A stretch of 64,000 nucleotides of DNA from Pelagibacteraceae bacterium AG-313-A04 (GCA_003284275.1 QBVU01000002.1:1-64000), one strand, 5' to 3'; numbered from the stretch's first letter, positions 45,380 to 53,403 are shown. The notes: generated from the sequence alone by a model not told the origin. Numbers and translations are program-made.

Positions 45380-45396
45380 TTGTTGGGTTTCAACAA
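45380..45396 (-). promoter_or_regulatory. Short hairpin/palindrome ahead of the operon's first ribosome-binding site
   Basis: TTGTTG-GGTTT-CAACAA is a 6-bp inverted repeat with a 5-base spacer, immediately upstream of the AAGGAGG site. It could be an operator half-site pair or an RNA hairpin that influences ribosome loading. The rest of the 138-base divergent gap to the DUF1476 gene is A/T-rich and shows no other clear element. Confidence 0.35.
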
Positions 45397-45505
45397 ACTA
45401 ATATAACTTAAGCCTAATATAAGTATTAATTTTAAATTTTCAAGATATCAATTATTTTTTATCTTCATAATTGCGTTTAATCGAATTGTTAATTATATTA
45501 TTTTT

Positions 45506-45820
45506 ATGAGTTCTTTTGATGATAGAAAAAAATCATTTGAAAAAAAATTCGCAAACGACCAAGAGTTACAATTTAAGATAACAAGTAGAAGAAATAAGTA
45601 TTTTGGCGAATGGGCGGCCGAAAAACTCAGCAAAAAAGATGAGGAAGTTGAGAACTATATTAATGAAGTTATAAGGGCTGATCTAAAAGAACCTGGCGAT
45701 ATGGATCTTATTGAAAAAGTCCAGAAAGATTTAGATAGCTTAAGTGATAAAATTTCTATAGACGAAATTAAATCCAAACTAGATGAATGCTTTGAAAAAG
45801 CTAAAAAAGATTTCTTGTAA
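45506..45820 (+). CDS. DUF1476 protein, F1-ATPase zeta-subunit-type inhibitor
   Basis: The 104-aa protein closely follows the alphaproteobacterial zeta subunit pattern: MSSFDDRKKSFEKKFANDQELQFKI...RNKYFGEWAAEKL, EVIRADLKEPGDMDLIEKVQKDL. The N-terminal helix is the part that blocks rotation of F1-ATPase in characterised members, preventing ATP hydrolysis when energy is low. It is divergent from the nuclease operon and convergent with the next membrane gene, with a 2-base gap between stop codons. Confidence 0.88.
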   Translation: MSSFDDRKKSFEKKFANDQELQFKITSRRNKYFGEWAAEKLSKKDEEVENYINEVIRADLKEPGDMDLIEKVQKDLDSLSDKISIDEIKSKLDECFEKAKKDFL

Positions 45821-45822
45821 GG

Positions 45823-46716
45823 CTAGTTTGGCTTAACTAAAAAAGTTCTAAATAACAGTAACAAAAATAAAAGTGATAAAATTTGAGATAGAATACTCGT
45901 AAGAATAAAATAATTTTTTCTTATACTTTGAGTTTTCATTTCTTCAAAAATTAAAGTAAGTTCATCTTCTATTTCAACTATTTCATCATCAATTTTTTCC
46001 ATGATTTCTTCAATGATCAGTGTGTCTTCATGAATTAGCTTTAACAAAAGCATTTTATATCTATAAACATCATACCAATCTCTTGCCTCAAAATTTTTTA
46101 ATGCTTTTTGTCTATAATCAGCTAATTCGTTACTCTTATTTTTCCAATGCCTATTGTAACCAATTAATTTTTCATAAACTAATATGTTATCATTAAAAAA
46201 TAAATTATTTCCTTTATCAATTTTAATATCACTACTAAATAAATTATCTAAATTTCTAATTTCTTTGTTGTTTACTTTTTCAATTATATCTTTGTAATCT
46301 AAATAAAAATCATAATATTGGCTTCTAATTTCATCATTTAATCTAGCAACTTTGTTTAAATCTTTTAACATCATCCATTCTAGATCATCTTGATTATTTT
46401 TAATGTTTGTCCCAGAAAAAAAATCATAACCTTTGAGTTTAGCATCTGTTAGTAAACGTGTTTTGATTAAAAGATTTCTCCGAAGAAGAGTTGGTAATAC
46501 ATTTGAATAATTTGCTTGCGAGATATTTAGTAGTGAGTCTGAGAGTGCTTCATATTTAGACAAATTGTTCTCTATATTTTGAAATTTAATTTTTAAATTT
46601 CTCAATTTATCTTCAGTCCTAATTACTAATTGGTCAAAGCCGTATGAAAAGATTGTAAATATTGCAACAATAAAAATCAGAATTATAGATTTTTTATTTA
46701 ATCTTCCTCTCCTCAT
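45823..46716 (-). CDS. Membrane-anchored helical protein without output domain, unknown function
   Basis: The 297-aa protein has an N-terminal transmembrane helix (SIILIFIVAIFTIFSYGF), about 230 residues of helical, charged extracytoplasmic sequence (DKLRNLKIKFQNIENNLSKYEALSDSL...) and a C-terminal transmembrane helix (FILTSILSQILSLLFLLLLF) with only a short tail (RTFLVKPN). This is the shape of a periplasmic sensor module of a chemoreceptor or kinase with no cytoplasmic output. It overlaps the preceding 304-aa gene by 4 bases (ATGA), so the two are probably made together. Confidence 0.7.
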   Translation of the reverse strand: MRRGRLNKKSIILIFIVAIFTIFSYGFDQLVIRTEDKLRNLKIKFQNIENNLSKYEALSDSLLNISQANYSNVLPTLLRRNLLIKTRLLTDAKLKGYDFFSGTNIKNNQDDLEWMMLKDLNKVARLNDEIRSQYYDFYLDYKDIIEKVNNKEIRNLDNLFSSDIKIDKGNNLFFNDNILVYEKLIGYNRHWKNKSNELADYRQKALKNFEARDWYDVYRYKMLLLKLIHEDTLIIEEIMEKIDDEIVEIEDELTLIFEEMKTQSIRKNYFILTSILSQILSLLFLLLLFRTFLVKPN

Positions 46717-47627
46717 TTAATTTTCTTTCTAATTCTTTTTAAATTAAAATTTACTGATGAAATTTCAAAAAACTGAATAATAATGAATATCGATAGCTGT
46801 AATACAAAAGCTGATAATATTAAGTTTTTTTCTAATTTAGAAAAATATTTAATTTCATTATTTATATCTTTAAGGGCAATGTCACTATAAGTAATACTGC
46901 TACTAGTAATCAATAAAGTATATTCTATTAATTCGTAAAATTGATCTACAATTTTTTCTGCTAGTAAGAATTCTTTACTATATTCGCCTATAAATTTAAG
47001 ATTTTGTTTTTTTTTGGTTGACTCTTTTAAAGATACTAAAAGTTCATCAAATAAATCATCGTATGACCTGTTGTATAAAATATTCTCAAAAATTTTCTCT
47101 TTATCTTCAAGTTTACGTAAAATATTAAGATTTTTTTTTGTTTCCTTTACTAATTTTTTAAATTCCTCATGGTACACTGGTAAAACTTCTTTGAGATATT
47201 CTTCATCTTTTACATAAAGATCAAAAATTTCCATATATTCATCAAAGTCTTTAATTGTGTATGTAATTTCATAAAGACCAGAAGCTTGAATATCATTAGA
47301 TGATATAATTAGTTTTCCAAAATTATTAAATCTCATTAATTCTGAAAATTCTTGATTTGTTTCCTCTATATTTATCACTTGTCTTAATTCTCCAGTAACT
47401 GCGGGTATTAGCTGAATTGTTCTCTCCATTTCTCGTTTGTATTTGGACTCTTCTAAATGTAGAAATTCAAACTGACTTACTTTATTTTCTATATAAAGAG
47501 AGATAAATGCTGCACTACATGCAAATAGTGATAGAAATATTCCCACATTAATTATCAATAAGGCTCTTTTAGAATTTTTTTCCAATGCAAAATAGGTCAT
47601 TAGCATTGAAAATTTTAAAAATTTCAT
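46713..47627 (-). CDS. Membrane-anchored helical protein without output domain, partner of the 297-aa protein
   Basis: The 304-aa protein has an N-terminal transmembrane segment (ALLIINVGIFLSLFACSAAFISLYI), a long acidic helical domain (YKREMERTIQLIPAVTGELRQVINIEETNQEF...) and a C-terminal transmembrane helix (LILSAFVLQLSIFIIIQFF) with a short basic tail (LKRIRKKIK). Its shape mirrors its downstream neighbour though the sequences do not align well by eye. It follows the PrsW-like protease by 4 bases. I do not recognise a family. Confidence 0.7.
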   Translation of the reverse strand: MKFLKFSMLMTYFALEKNSKRALLIINVGIFLSLFACSAAFISLYIENKVSQFEFLHLEESKYKREMERTIQLIPAVTGELRQVINIEETNQEFSELMRFNNFGKLIISSNDIQASGLYEITYTIKDFDEYMEIFDLYVKDEEYLKEVLPVYHEEFKKLVKETKKNLNILRKLEDKEKIFENILYNRSYDDLFDELLVSLKESTKKKQNLKFIGEYSKEFLLAEKIVDQFYELIEYTLLITSSSITYSDIALKDINNEIKYFSKLEKNLILSAFVLQLSIFIIIQFFEISSVNFNLKRIRKKIK

Positions 47628-47631
47628 AAAA

Positions 47632-48420
47632 TCAATTTATTAAATTTATGAGATAATTTAAAACTAAATATATTATTAATGTACTAGTTGAAATATTAAT
47701 AAAGCTAGTTATTGAAATATTGTAATATCTTTTATTAAATATAATACTTTGCCTTTGTCTAATTTTGAGATTCTTAAAAATTAAATAAGCTCTTATCGAA
47801 AATATAAGTAGTATAAAATAAGCCACTTGATAACTTATTAGTGTGCTAGCAAAACTGAAATTATACAAGCCGTGCATACCCACAGGAATAAAAAGTGCTA
47901 AAAACAAGTTTAAATAGTTGTATTTTTTTTCAAAAATACTCTGAGAAATTAAAAATCCCATAATAATTCCGCATAACGCGTGCATTGGTATTGCTGTAAA
48001 AGCTCTCACTAATGCAATATCAAATGAAGGATTTTTCTCAAAATATAAAACGTAATCAATATTTTCATACGCTGCAAATCCTAGAGATGCTGCTATTCCA
48101 TAAATCACTCCATCCATTGGTTCGTCAAAGGCTGTTTTACGTGTACAATAAAAAATAATTACACAAGCTTTAAAAAACTCTTCAACAAAAGCTGCTCTAA
48201 TAAAATTTTGAAAAAATAAGTAAGTCTCACCTTTAAAATATTCTTTACTATAATCATCCAACAATGGAATTATTAAATCTATAGCTAAAACAGTAGCACA
48301 ACCAAAAAGAAATGTTTTAAAAACTATTCTAGGCGGCTCTGGAAATTGGTCTTGTTTGTAAGCATATAAAACTAAAACTACGGCAGGCAATATCGCAGCC
48401 AATAAGTACAAAAAGTACAT
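47632..48420 (-). CDS. prsW: PrsW-family intramembrane metalloprotease
   Basis: The 262-aa polytopic protein has the conserved PrsW elements: EE at 80-81 in FVEEFFKACV, FDEPMDGVIYGIAASLGFAAYENIDYVL (EN at 119-120), AIPMHALCGIIMGF (H147) and GMHGLYNF (H183). These residues form the presumed metal-binding active site inside the membrane. PrsW in Bacillus cleaves an anti-sigma factor, and other members are mostly uncharacterised. It lies one base after the DUF2167 gene and 4 bases before the 304-aa gene. Confidence 0.85.
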   Translation of the reverse strand: MYFLYLLAAILPAVVLVLYAYKQDQFPEPPRIVFKTFLFGCATVLAIDLIIPLLDDYSKEYFKGETYLFFQNFIRAAFVEEFFKACVIIFYCTRKTAFDEPMDGVIYGIAASLGFAAYENIDYVLYFEKNPSFDIALVRAFTAIPMHALCGIIMGFLISQSIFEKKYNYLNLFLALFIPVGMHGLYNFSFASTLISYQVAYFILLIFSIRAYLIFKNLKIRQRQSIIFNKRYYNISITSFINISTSTLIIYLVLNYLINLIN

Positions 48421-48421
48421 T

Positions 48422-49333
48422 TTATTTTTTTCTTCTACGTCTTTTTATTGATGGTGAGGAAGTATTCGATGAACTTTCTTTTCCACTTAAGAATTTTCCT
48501 AAAAAAGCTAATGGAGCTAATAATATCCACCAAAATTTGGCTAATTTAACAAGTATTCCAGTTTTAGCTAAAGCTTTGACACCTAATGAACCCGCAACTA
48601 AACTTCCTATTCCAACTGCCGCAATTTTGTCTCCTGGTTTATAATCAGAATGTCTAAAGCCATCTTCAAAAATAACACCATTGACAAAATCTTTTGAAAA
48701 ATCTGATTGATATTTTAAATCCATATCTTTTTGATAGCTTACAACGAATGCACTTTCTAAATAACCTTTTTTACCTAAAATTAAATTCTTAGACTCCATA
48801 GACTGTTGACCGCTATTCCAATCTACTTTGTAAGAGTAACTAACTGATTTATTTTTTTCATTTAAAGTTGGCTTAAAAATCCAATCAATTTTATTTACGT
48901 AATCTAAATTTTTATCTTTGAGATAAGTTGCATTAGATTTTGCAATTTCTCTTAATTGAGATAACAAATTCTTTGAGTCAACACTTTTCCAATCATCTAA
49001 CTTGACATAACCATCATCAATATAATCTAGGTACACATCATAACCTGTGCCTCTTATATGCATTACTACATCTTTTTCTGCTGGGAGGCCGAAAGTCCAC
49101 CAACTATACTGATTTATATCATTGAAATTATCTAAATATATTTCATCACCTAAAATAAGAACTTTAACATTTGCTTTTTTTACAAAAACATTATGTTCTT
49201 TATTATCAAGATTTTTCCAATTAAGAGTTTCAACCTTCTTAATCCACTCATCATCACTTAAAAGTTTTTTTTCTAAAGCTTGTACGTGAGTAAAAATTAA
49301 TAAAAAAAATATTATTGAAAATATTTTTTTCAG
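48422..49333 (-). CDS. DUF2167 membrane protein with a non-ATG start
   Basis: The track starts at 49063, but the frame stays open 90 codons further and encodes a signal peptide (KKIFSIIFFLLIFTHVQA) and typical DUF2167 sequence (WIKKVETLNWKNLDNKE, NQYSWWTFGLPAE, VVMHIRGTGY). No ATG, GTG or TTG lies at its beginning; the likely start is CTG at 49333 (giving MKKIFS...) or ATT at 49336, within five bases of the previous gene's stop. The C-terminus has GDKIAAVGIGSLVAGSLGVKALAKTG and a basic tail (IKRRRRKK). DUF2167 proteins are membrane-anchored with unknown function. About 303 aa. Confidence 0.78.
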   Translation of the reverse strand: MKKIFSIIFFLLIFTHVQALEKKLLSDDEWIKKVETLNWKNLDNKEHNVFVKKANVKVLILGDEIYLDNFNDINQYSWWTFGLPAEKDVVMHIRGTGYDVYLDYIDDGYVKLDDWKSVDSKNLLSQLREIAKSNATYLKDKNLDYVNKIDWIFKPTLNEKNKSVSYSYKVDWNSGQQSMESKNLILGKKGYLESAFVVSYQKDMDLKYQSDFSKDFVNGVIFEDGFRHSDYKPGDKIAAVGIGSLVAGSLGVKALAKTGILVKLAKFWWILLAPLAFLGKFLSGKESSSNTSSPSIKRRRRKK

Positions 49334-49337
49334 AATT

Positions 49338-49514
49338 TTATTTCCAATCAGCCTTGACTAAAGCTCCGCCTATCAATCCTATAATTATTGGACTAAATCT
49401 TGATATACCATCTGGTAAAAATGGAGTTAAATTATATCCCATATATGATAAACCAAAATCGGCTAAAGCAAATATTATAAGTAAAAATCCTATGCCTTGC
49501 ATTATTTTTTTCAT
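49338..49514 (-). CDS. Small membrane protein, unknown function
   Basis: The track starts at 49529; ATG 49514 (MKKIMQGIGFLLII) is the better start and gives 58 aa. It has two short hydrophobic segments (GIGFLLIIFALADFGLSYMG and PIIIGLIGGALVKA). Its stop is followed almost at once by the DUF2167 start, so it heads the membrane operon 49.5 to 45.8 kb. I do not recognise the family. Confidence 0.6.
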   Translation of the reverse strand: MKKIMQGIGFLLIIFALADFGLSYMGYNLTPFLPDGISRFSPIIIGLIGGALVKADWK

Positions 49515-49606
49515 AATTAAAACTCTCAAATTCCTATATTAAATTCAAGTTAATTATTCTCTTTTTTTAGTTGTATTTTATTAAATAATTATCCATATAT
49601 TTGACG

Positions 49607-49930
49607 ATGAAAAAATTAAAAAAACAAAATTTCATAGTAAATTTATGGAACGGTAATGAGTCATTAGGAACAAGTTTTTGGGCTGTTTATATTATTGGAG
49701 GAACAATAGTAAGCCTTCCTGCGTTTATACTTCCAGAAACTAGTTATGCAATTCTCTTTTTTGTTCCTTTTCAATTTGTTTACATAGTATGGGCAATAGT
49801 TGGTACATGGAGATCTGCATCAAAGTTTAAACCTAAAAAAAAACAATGGGCTTGGGGAACTATTGCTCAAGTGTATATTGTGCTTTCTGTTTTGAGAATA
49901 TTAATCAGAGTCGCTACAAATCTTAATTAA
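49607..49930 (+). CDS. Small three-helix membrane protein with GTWRSA motif
   Basis: The track uses TTG 49601; ATG 49607 is preferred (MKKLKKQNFIVNLWNGNE, 107 aa). The protein has WNGNESLGTSFWAVYIIGG, two further hydrophobic stretches and VGTWRSASKFK before a last helix. A layout with a WNG start and a G-x-W-R-S-A motif occurs in many unnamed proteobacterial inner-membrane proteins. It stands alone on the plus strand between two minus-strand units and overlaps the convergent gene's end by 4 bases. Confidence 0.65.
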   Translation: MKKLKKQNFIVNLWNGNESLGTSFWAVYIIGGTIVSLPAFILPETSYAILFFVPFQFVYIVWAIVGTWRSASKFKPKKKQWAWGTIAQVYIVLSVLRILIRVATNLN

Positions 49931-50643
49931 TTTTTATTTTCATCATCGTTATTAGATGATTGATCATTATTTTCTGATTGAGGATCTTCTTCAGTAGTTT
50001 CTGTCGGAGTTTCCTCTTGAACTGGTTGCTCTGGTTCTGGCTGAGGTTCTAGCTCTGAATACGTCTCATCTTGAGTTGGTTCCTCTTGAGGTTCGGGAGT
50101 TGGATCTTGTTGGGATTGCTGAGCTCTAGCAATATCTGCTGCACTTTTCGGCGTTGGCTCTCTTCTCATAAAGAAATATATTCCAGCAGCGATTACAGCA
50201 ATCGCTCCTAATATATAAAGAATAATATTTAGCGCACTAATTCCTTTTTCTTCGGTTGCTTCCTCAGTTTCTTCCACAATTGGCTGAACTTCTTCTTCCT
50301 CGGGTTTGGCGTCTTGTTCTTGAACTGGTTCATTATTAACTTCTTCTTCGGGTTTAGCATCTTGTTCTTGAACTGGTTGAGCACTTACTTCTTCTTTTGG
50401 CTCTTCTTGTACCGGTTCAGGTTCTTTTGCCGGCTCAGGTTCAGGCTCAGGTTCTTTAGCCGGCTCTGGTTGTGTTTCTGGTTCTGGTTCGGCTTCGGGT
50501 TCTGGTTTTGTCTCTTGAACAACTGGAGTTGTCACCTGTGATTCTGGAGCTTTAGCTTCTTCTTTTTGACTACTAGGTTTAGGATCAATTACACCCGTAG
50601 CTACAAATACAACGCTAAAAAAAATAACAGTAATAAGATCCAT
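49927..50643 (-). CDS. Pro/Glu-repeat membrane protein, unknown function
   Basis: The 238-aa protein has an N-terminal hydrophobic segment (MDLITVIFFSVVFVATGV), a long Glu/Pro-rich region with repeats (EPEPEPAKEPEP and two copies of PVQEQDAKPEEE), a central transmembrane helix (ALNIILYILGAIAVIAAGIYFFM) and a second acidic Gln/Pro/Glu tail. Such Pro-Glu stretches are extended, rod-like spacers in TonB and similar envelope proteins, but there is no TonB C-terminal domain. Its DNA is visibly more repetitive than its neighbours. Function unknown. Confidence 0.7.
   Translation of the reverse strand: MDLITVIFFSVVFVATGVIDPKPSSQKEEAKAPESQVTTPVVQETKPEPEAEPEPETQPEPAKEPEPEPEPAKEPEPVQEEPKEEVSAQPVQEQDAKPEEEVNNEPVQEQDAKPEEEEVQPIVEETEEATEEKGISALNIILYILGAIAVIAAGIYFFMRREPTPKSAADIARAQQSQQDPTPEPQEEPTQDETYSELEPQPEPEQPVQEETPTETTEEDPQSENNDQSSNNDDENKN
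50291..50386. repeat. Tandem 48-bp repeat inside the Pro/Glu gene
   Basis: Two units 48 bases apart share CTTGTTCTTGAACTGGTT and encode PVQEQDAKPEEE twice in a 16-residue period. The neighbouring PEPEP coding stretch is also internally repetitive. Repeats of this kind readily expand or contract by slippage, so length may vary between strains. Confidence 0.75.
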
Positions 50644-50757
50644 AACTCTAATCTAGTGTTTTATAATTAAAATTCACTCACAAATATGAACACTTTGAGT
50701 TTAGTATGTGTACAAAAAGTAGTGGAATTTGTCGATTTTTTGAAAATAAATAAATTA
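50644..50757. other. 114-base intergenic gap with no clear element
   Basis: This A/T-rich gap lies between the Pro/Glu gene start and the msrB stop. It should contain the promoter for the Pro/Glu gene, but I see no clear hairpin, operator or RNA gene. Confidence 0.4.
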
Positions 50758-51216
50758 TTACTCGGGTTTAAAAATTAAACATAGGCCATTATTACAAAAT
50801 CTTTTACCTGATTCTCTAGGTCCATCATTAAAAACATGTCCGTGATGTGCTCCACATTTAGCACAATGATACTCAATTCTTTCCATTCCAAAAGAACGAT
50901 CTATTTTTGTTTTAAATGCGCCTGGTAAAGCCTCAGAAAATGACGGCCAGCCTGTGCCACTGTTAAATTTTGAGTTAGAGGCAAAAAGCTTATTCCCACA
51001 ATTAGCACAATGATAAAAACCTTTTCTTTTTTCATTTAATAAGTCACTTGTAAAAGGTCTTTCTGTCCCCTCATTAAACATGATATTTTTTTGTTCTTTA
51101 GATAAGTTAGGATTTATGATTTTTTTAGTGGCAGCAAAAATAGTTTTGAAGGGGAAAATAATCGCTATGATTGAAAGTCCTAAGATTTTGCTGAATATTC
51201 TTTTACTTAACTTCAT
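50758..51216 (-). CDS. msrB: Peptide-methionine (R)-S-oxide reductase, exported
   Basis: The 152-aa protein has an N-terminal signal/anchor (RIFSKILGLSIIAIIFPFKTIFAA) and an MsrB domain with zinc-binding CANCG and CAKCG pairs, SGTGWPSF, HCAKCGAHHGHVFNDGP and the catalytic cysteine in KRFCNNGLCLIF. It reduces oxidised methionine-R-sulfoxide in proteins, here outside the cytoplasm. The N-terminal export segment sets it apart from the usual cytosolic MsrB. It is divergent from the 40-aa membrane peptide gene. Confidence 0.92.
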   Translation of the reverse strand: MKLSKRIFSKILGLSIIAIIFPFKTIFAATKKIINPNLSKEQKNIMFNEGTERPFTSDLLNEKRKGFYHCANCGNKLFASNSKFNSGTGWPSFSEALPGAFKTKIDRSFGMERIEYHCAKCGAHHGHVFNDGPRESGKRFCNNGLCLIFKPE

Positions 51217-51241
51217 AATATTAATTTAATATATATATGAT

Positions 51242-51364
51242 ATGAAAACAATTTTCTTGTTTTTTTTAACAATTTATATTGCTTATTATCTTTTTAGACC
51301 TGTAACAAAAAAAGAGATTAAAAAATTTAACGATCCTGACAATTGGTCAAATATGGGGTTTTAA
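51242..51364 (+). CDS. Small 40-aa membrane peptide
   Basis: This plus-strand ORF is below the track's limit: ATG 51242, TAA 51362-51364. The product is one hydrophobic helix (MKTIFLFFLTIYIAYYLF) followed by a polar tail (RPVTKKEIKKFNDPDNWSNMGF). Its last 18 bases overlap the end of the convergent HDAC-family gene. It has a natural start beside msrB's divergent promoter region, but no visible ribosome-binding site, so coding status is probable rather than certain. Confidence 0.5.
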   Translation: MKTIFLFFLTIYIAYYLFRPVTKKEIKKFNDPDNWSNMGF

Positions 51365-52276
51365 AGCTTTAAGGTGCTCTATGATACTCTCAGATAAAGC
51401 TTGTAAATCATAACCACCTTCTAGAAAAGAAATCACTCTTCCGTTAGAATGAGTGTTTGCTACATCCACAATATTTTTTGTTATTTTAAAAAAATCTTCT
51501 GACTCTAGATTAATATTGGCTAAGGGATCTCTTTTATGAGCATCAAAACCTGCTGAAATTAAAATCACCTCAGGTTTGAATTTATCTATGGGTTTTAGAA
51601 CTTTTTGGTCGAATATTTTTATAAATTCATTACTTCCAATACCAGCTTTTAAAGTTGCATTAAAAATATTTCCAACTCCTGTTTCATTTTCTGCCCCAGT
51701 CCCTGGAAATAAAGGAAATTCATGACATGAGCCATACGCTACAGATTGATCCTTATAAAAAATCTCTTGAGTTCCATTACCATGATGTACATCAAAATCT
51801 ATTATTGCTATTTTATTGAGACTATATTGTTTTTGTAAATATTTTGCTGCTACTGCCACATTATTAATAAAACAAAATCCATTAGCTCTTATAGTTTCTG
51901 CATGGTGACCAGGAGGTCTTACTGCACAAAATGCGATTTCATTGTTTTTCATAAGATCATTTACTGCAGCAATGCCAGCACCGCATGATCTGAGTATCGC
52001 ATTTTCACTATTTGGGCAAAGCATAGTATCAGCATAGGGTTCTTTTTCTACGCCTATAATTCCTTTTTTAGGAATATTAGAAAAAATATTTTTAATATGC
52101 TCTTTTGGATGAACTAAGGAAACAATTTCTAAGTCAACTAAAGGAGCTTCTCTAAAATTAGCTTTTAAATTAGATGATTTTATTGAATTAATAATACTAT
52201 CTAATCTTTCTTTTTTTTCGGGATGACCATTACCGTTAAATTTTTTTAAACAGTCCTCATGAGTGTAAATAATCAT
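51347..52276 (-). CDS. Histone deacetylase-family amidohydrolase
   Basis: The 309-aa protein has HPEKKERLDSI, RPPGHHAETIRANGFCF (catalytic His pair), IIDFDVHHGNGTQEIF (zinc-binding Asp/His), FPLFPGTGAEN, FDAHKRDPLANINL and FLEGGYDLQAL. Bacterial members hydrolyse acetylated amines, polyamines or acetyl-lysine and are often filed as acetoin-utilisation or acetylpolyamine amidohydrolases; the substrate cannot be set from the sequence. It overlaps the lpxB stop by 4 bases, so it is co-transcribed with the lipid A block. Confidence 0.9.
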   Translation of the reverse strand: MIIYTHEDCLKKFNGNGHPEKKERLDSIINSIKSSNLKANFREAPLVDLEIVSLVHPKEHIKNIFSNIPKKGIIGVEKEPYADTMLCPNSENAILRSCGAGIAAVNDLMKNNEIAFCAVRPPGHHAETIRANGFCFINNVAVAAKYLQKQYSLNKIAIIDFDVHHGNGTQEIFYKDQSVAYGSCHEFPLFPGTGAENETGVGNIFNATLKAGIGSNEFIKIFDQKVLKPIDKFKPEVILISAGFDAHKRDPLANINLESEDFFKITKNIVDVANTHSNGRVISFLEGGYDLQALSESIIEHLKALKPHI

Positions 52277-53403
52277 AAAAAATTATTTAAGGATTCTGCT
52301 GCTAATCTTGAAGGTGAATTTTTTGTTTTGAAACCTTTTAAAATTAATTGAACACTCTTAACTTGCTCATCCATTTTTTCAGGATTATCAAGATACTGTG
52401 AAGTGCATTCAAATATTCTTTTTGGATTACAATCAGATTGTAGTAACTCTGGTATAATTTCTTTTTTTGCTGCTATATTTATAATATTTGCAAATTTTGT
52501 ATTAACCAACATTTTAACAATTAAAAAATTTATTAATCCCATTTTATATAAAATTATAGATGGTATTTTTGCATTACAAATCTCTAATGAAACTGTACCA
52601 GATTTAGCTACCGCAAAAACTGATTTTTGTAAAATATGTTTTTTTATTTTATTATCACTTATCACTTCACAATTTTTAAGATTATTTTGTTTTAGATATG
52701 ATTGAATTAAATTTGAATATTCATTTGTTGCATGAAAAACAAAAGTAAAATCATTATATTTTTTATTCATTAGTTTGATAAAATCTATTATAATCGGAGT
52801 TAGTACTATGATTTCTGATTGACGACTTCCTGCAAAAATTGAAATCAAGGCTTTATTTTTTCCTAGAATTTCATTTATATCAATTCCGCTCTCTTGCTTT
52901 TGTTCTAATAAAGGATGACCTACAAATTCATTGCTAATATTCTCTTTGTCAAAATAAGGTTTTTCAAAATCAAATAATAACAAGACATGATCTATGAATT
53001 CTTTTATCTTTTTAACTCTTTTCTCTCTCCATGCCCAAACTTGAGGCGCTACGTAATGAACAGTTTTAATTGCTTGATTATTTTTTTTTACCTTTTCTGC
53101 AACTCTTAAAGTGAAATCAGGACTATCAACTGTAAACAGTATATCGGGTTGAAAATCATTAATAGCTTTCACTGTTTCATCAATTTTTTTTTTAATCTTA
53201 AAAATATTAAATAAAACTTTCGTAAATCCCAAATAAGTTACTTCTTTAAGATCGTATATTGTTTTTATTCCTAATTTTTCTAAATTTTCTCCACCAACAG
53301 AAAGATAATTAATGTTAGGATTAATTTTTTTTAAGTTTGATATTACTTCTGAAGCCAGCTTATCTCCTGAGGCTTCTCCTGTTAGTATAAATATCTTTTT
53401 CAT
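52273..53403 (-). CDS. lpxB: Lipid-A-disaccharide synthase
   Basis: The track start at 53418 adds five residues; ATG 53403 is chosen because it overlaps the upstream stop in ATGA and gives MKKIFILTGEASGDKLASEV, 376 aa. Other hallmarks are DFTLRVAEKVKK, HYVAPQVWAWREKRVKKI, LLFDFEKPYFDKENI, FVGHPLLE and SIFAGSRQSEI. It joins lipid X and UDP-2,3-diacylglucosamine into the lipid A disaccharide. It belongs to the lpx block at 52-58 kb, though the sugar dehydrogenase lies between it and lpxI. Confidence 0.94.
   Translation of the reverse strand: MKKIFILTGEASGDKLASEVISNLKKINPNINYLSVGGENLEKLGIKTIYDLKEVTYLGFTKVLFNIFKIKKKIDETVKAINDFQPDILFTVDSPDFTLRVAEKVKKNNQAIKTVHYVAPQVWAWREKRVKKIKEFIDHVLLLFDFEKPYFDKENISNEFVGHPLLEQKQESGIDINEILGKNKALISIFAGSRQSEIIVLTPIIIDFIKLMNKKYNDFTFVFHATNEYSNLIQSYLKQNNLKNCEVISDNKIKKHILQKSVFAVAKSGTVSLEICNAKIPSIILYKMGLINFLIVKMLVNTKFANIINIAAKKEIIPELLQSDCNPKRIFECTSQYLDNPEKMDEQVKSVQLILKGFKTKNSPSRLAAESLNNFL

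Noticed and set aside
45368-45505. tRNA or small RNA in the divergent gap
   Set aside because: No cloverleaf or T-loop pattern could be found; only A/T-rich promoter-like sequence and the short palindrome are visible.
48422-49063. DUF2167 gene starting at ATG 49063
   Set aside because: It would lack the signal peptide and the first 90 residues, which are clearly encoded upstream in the same frame.
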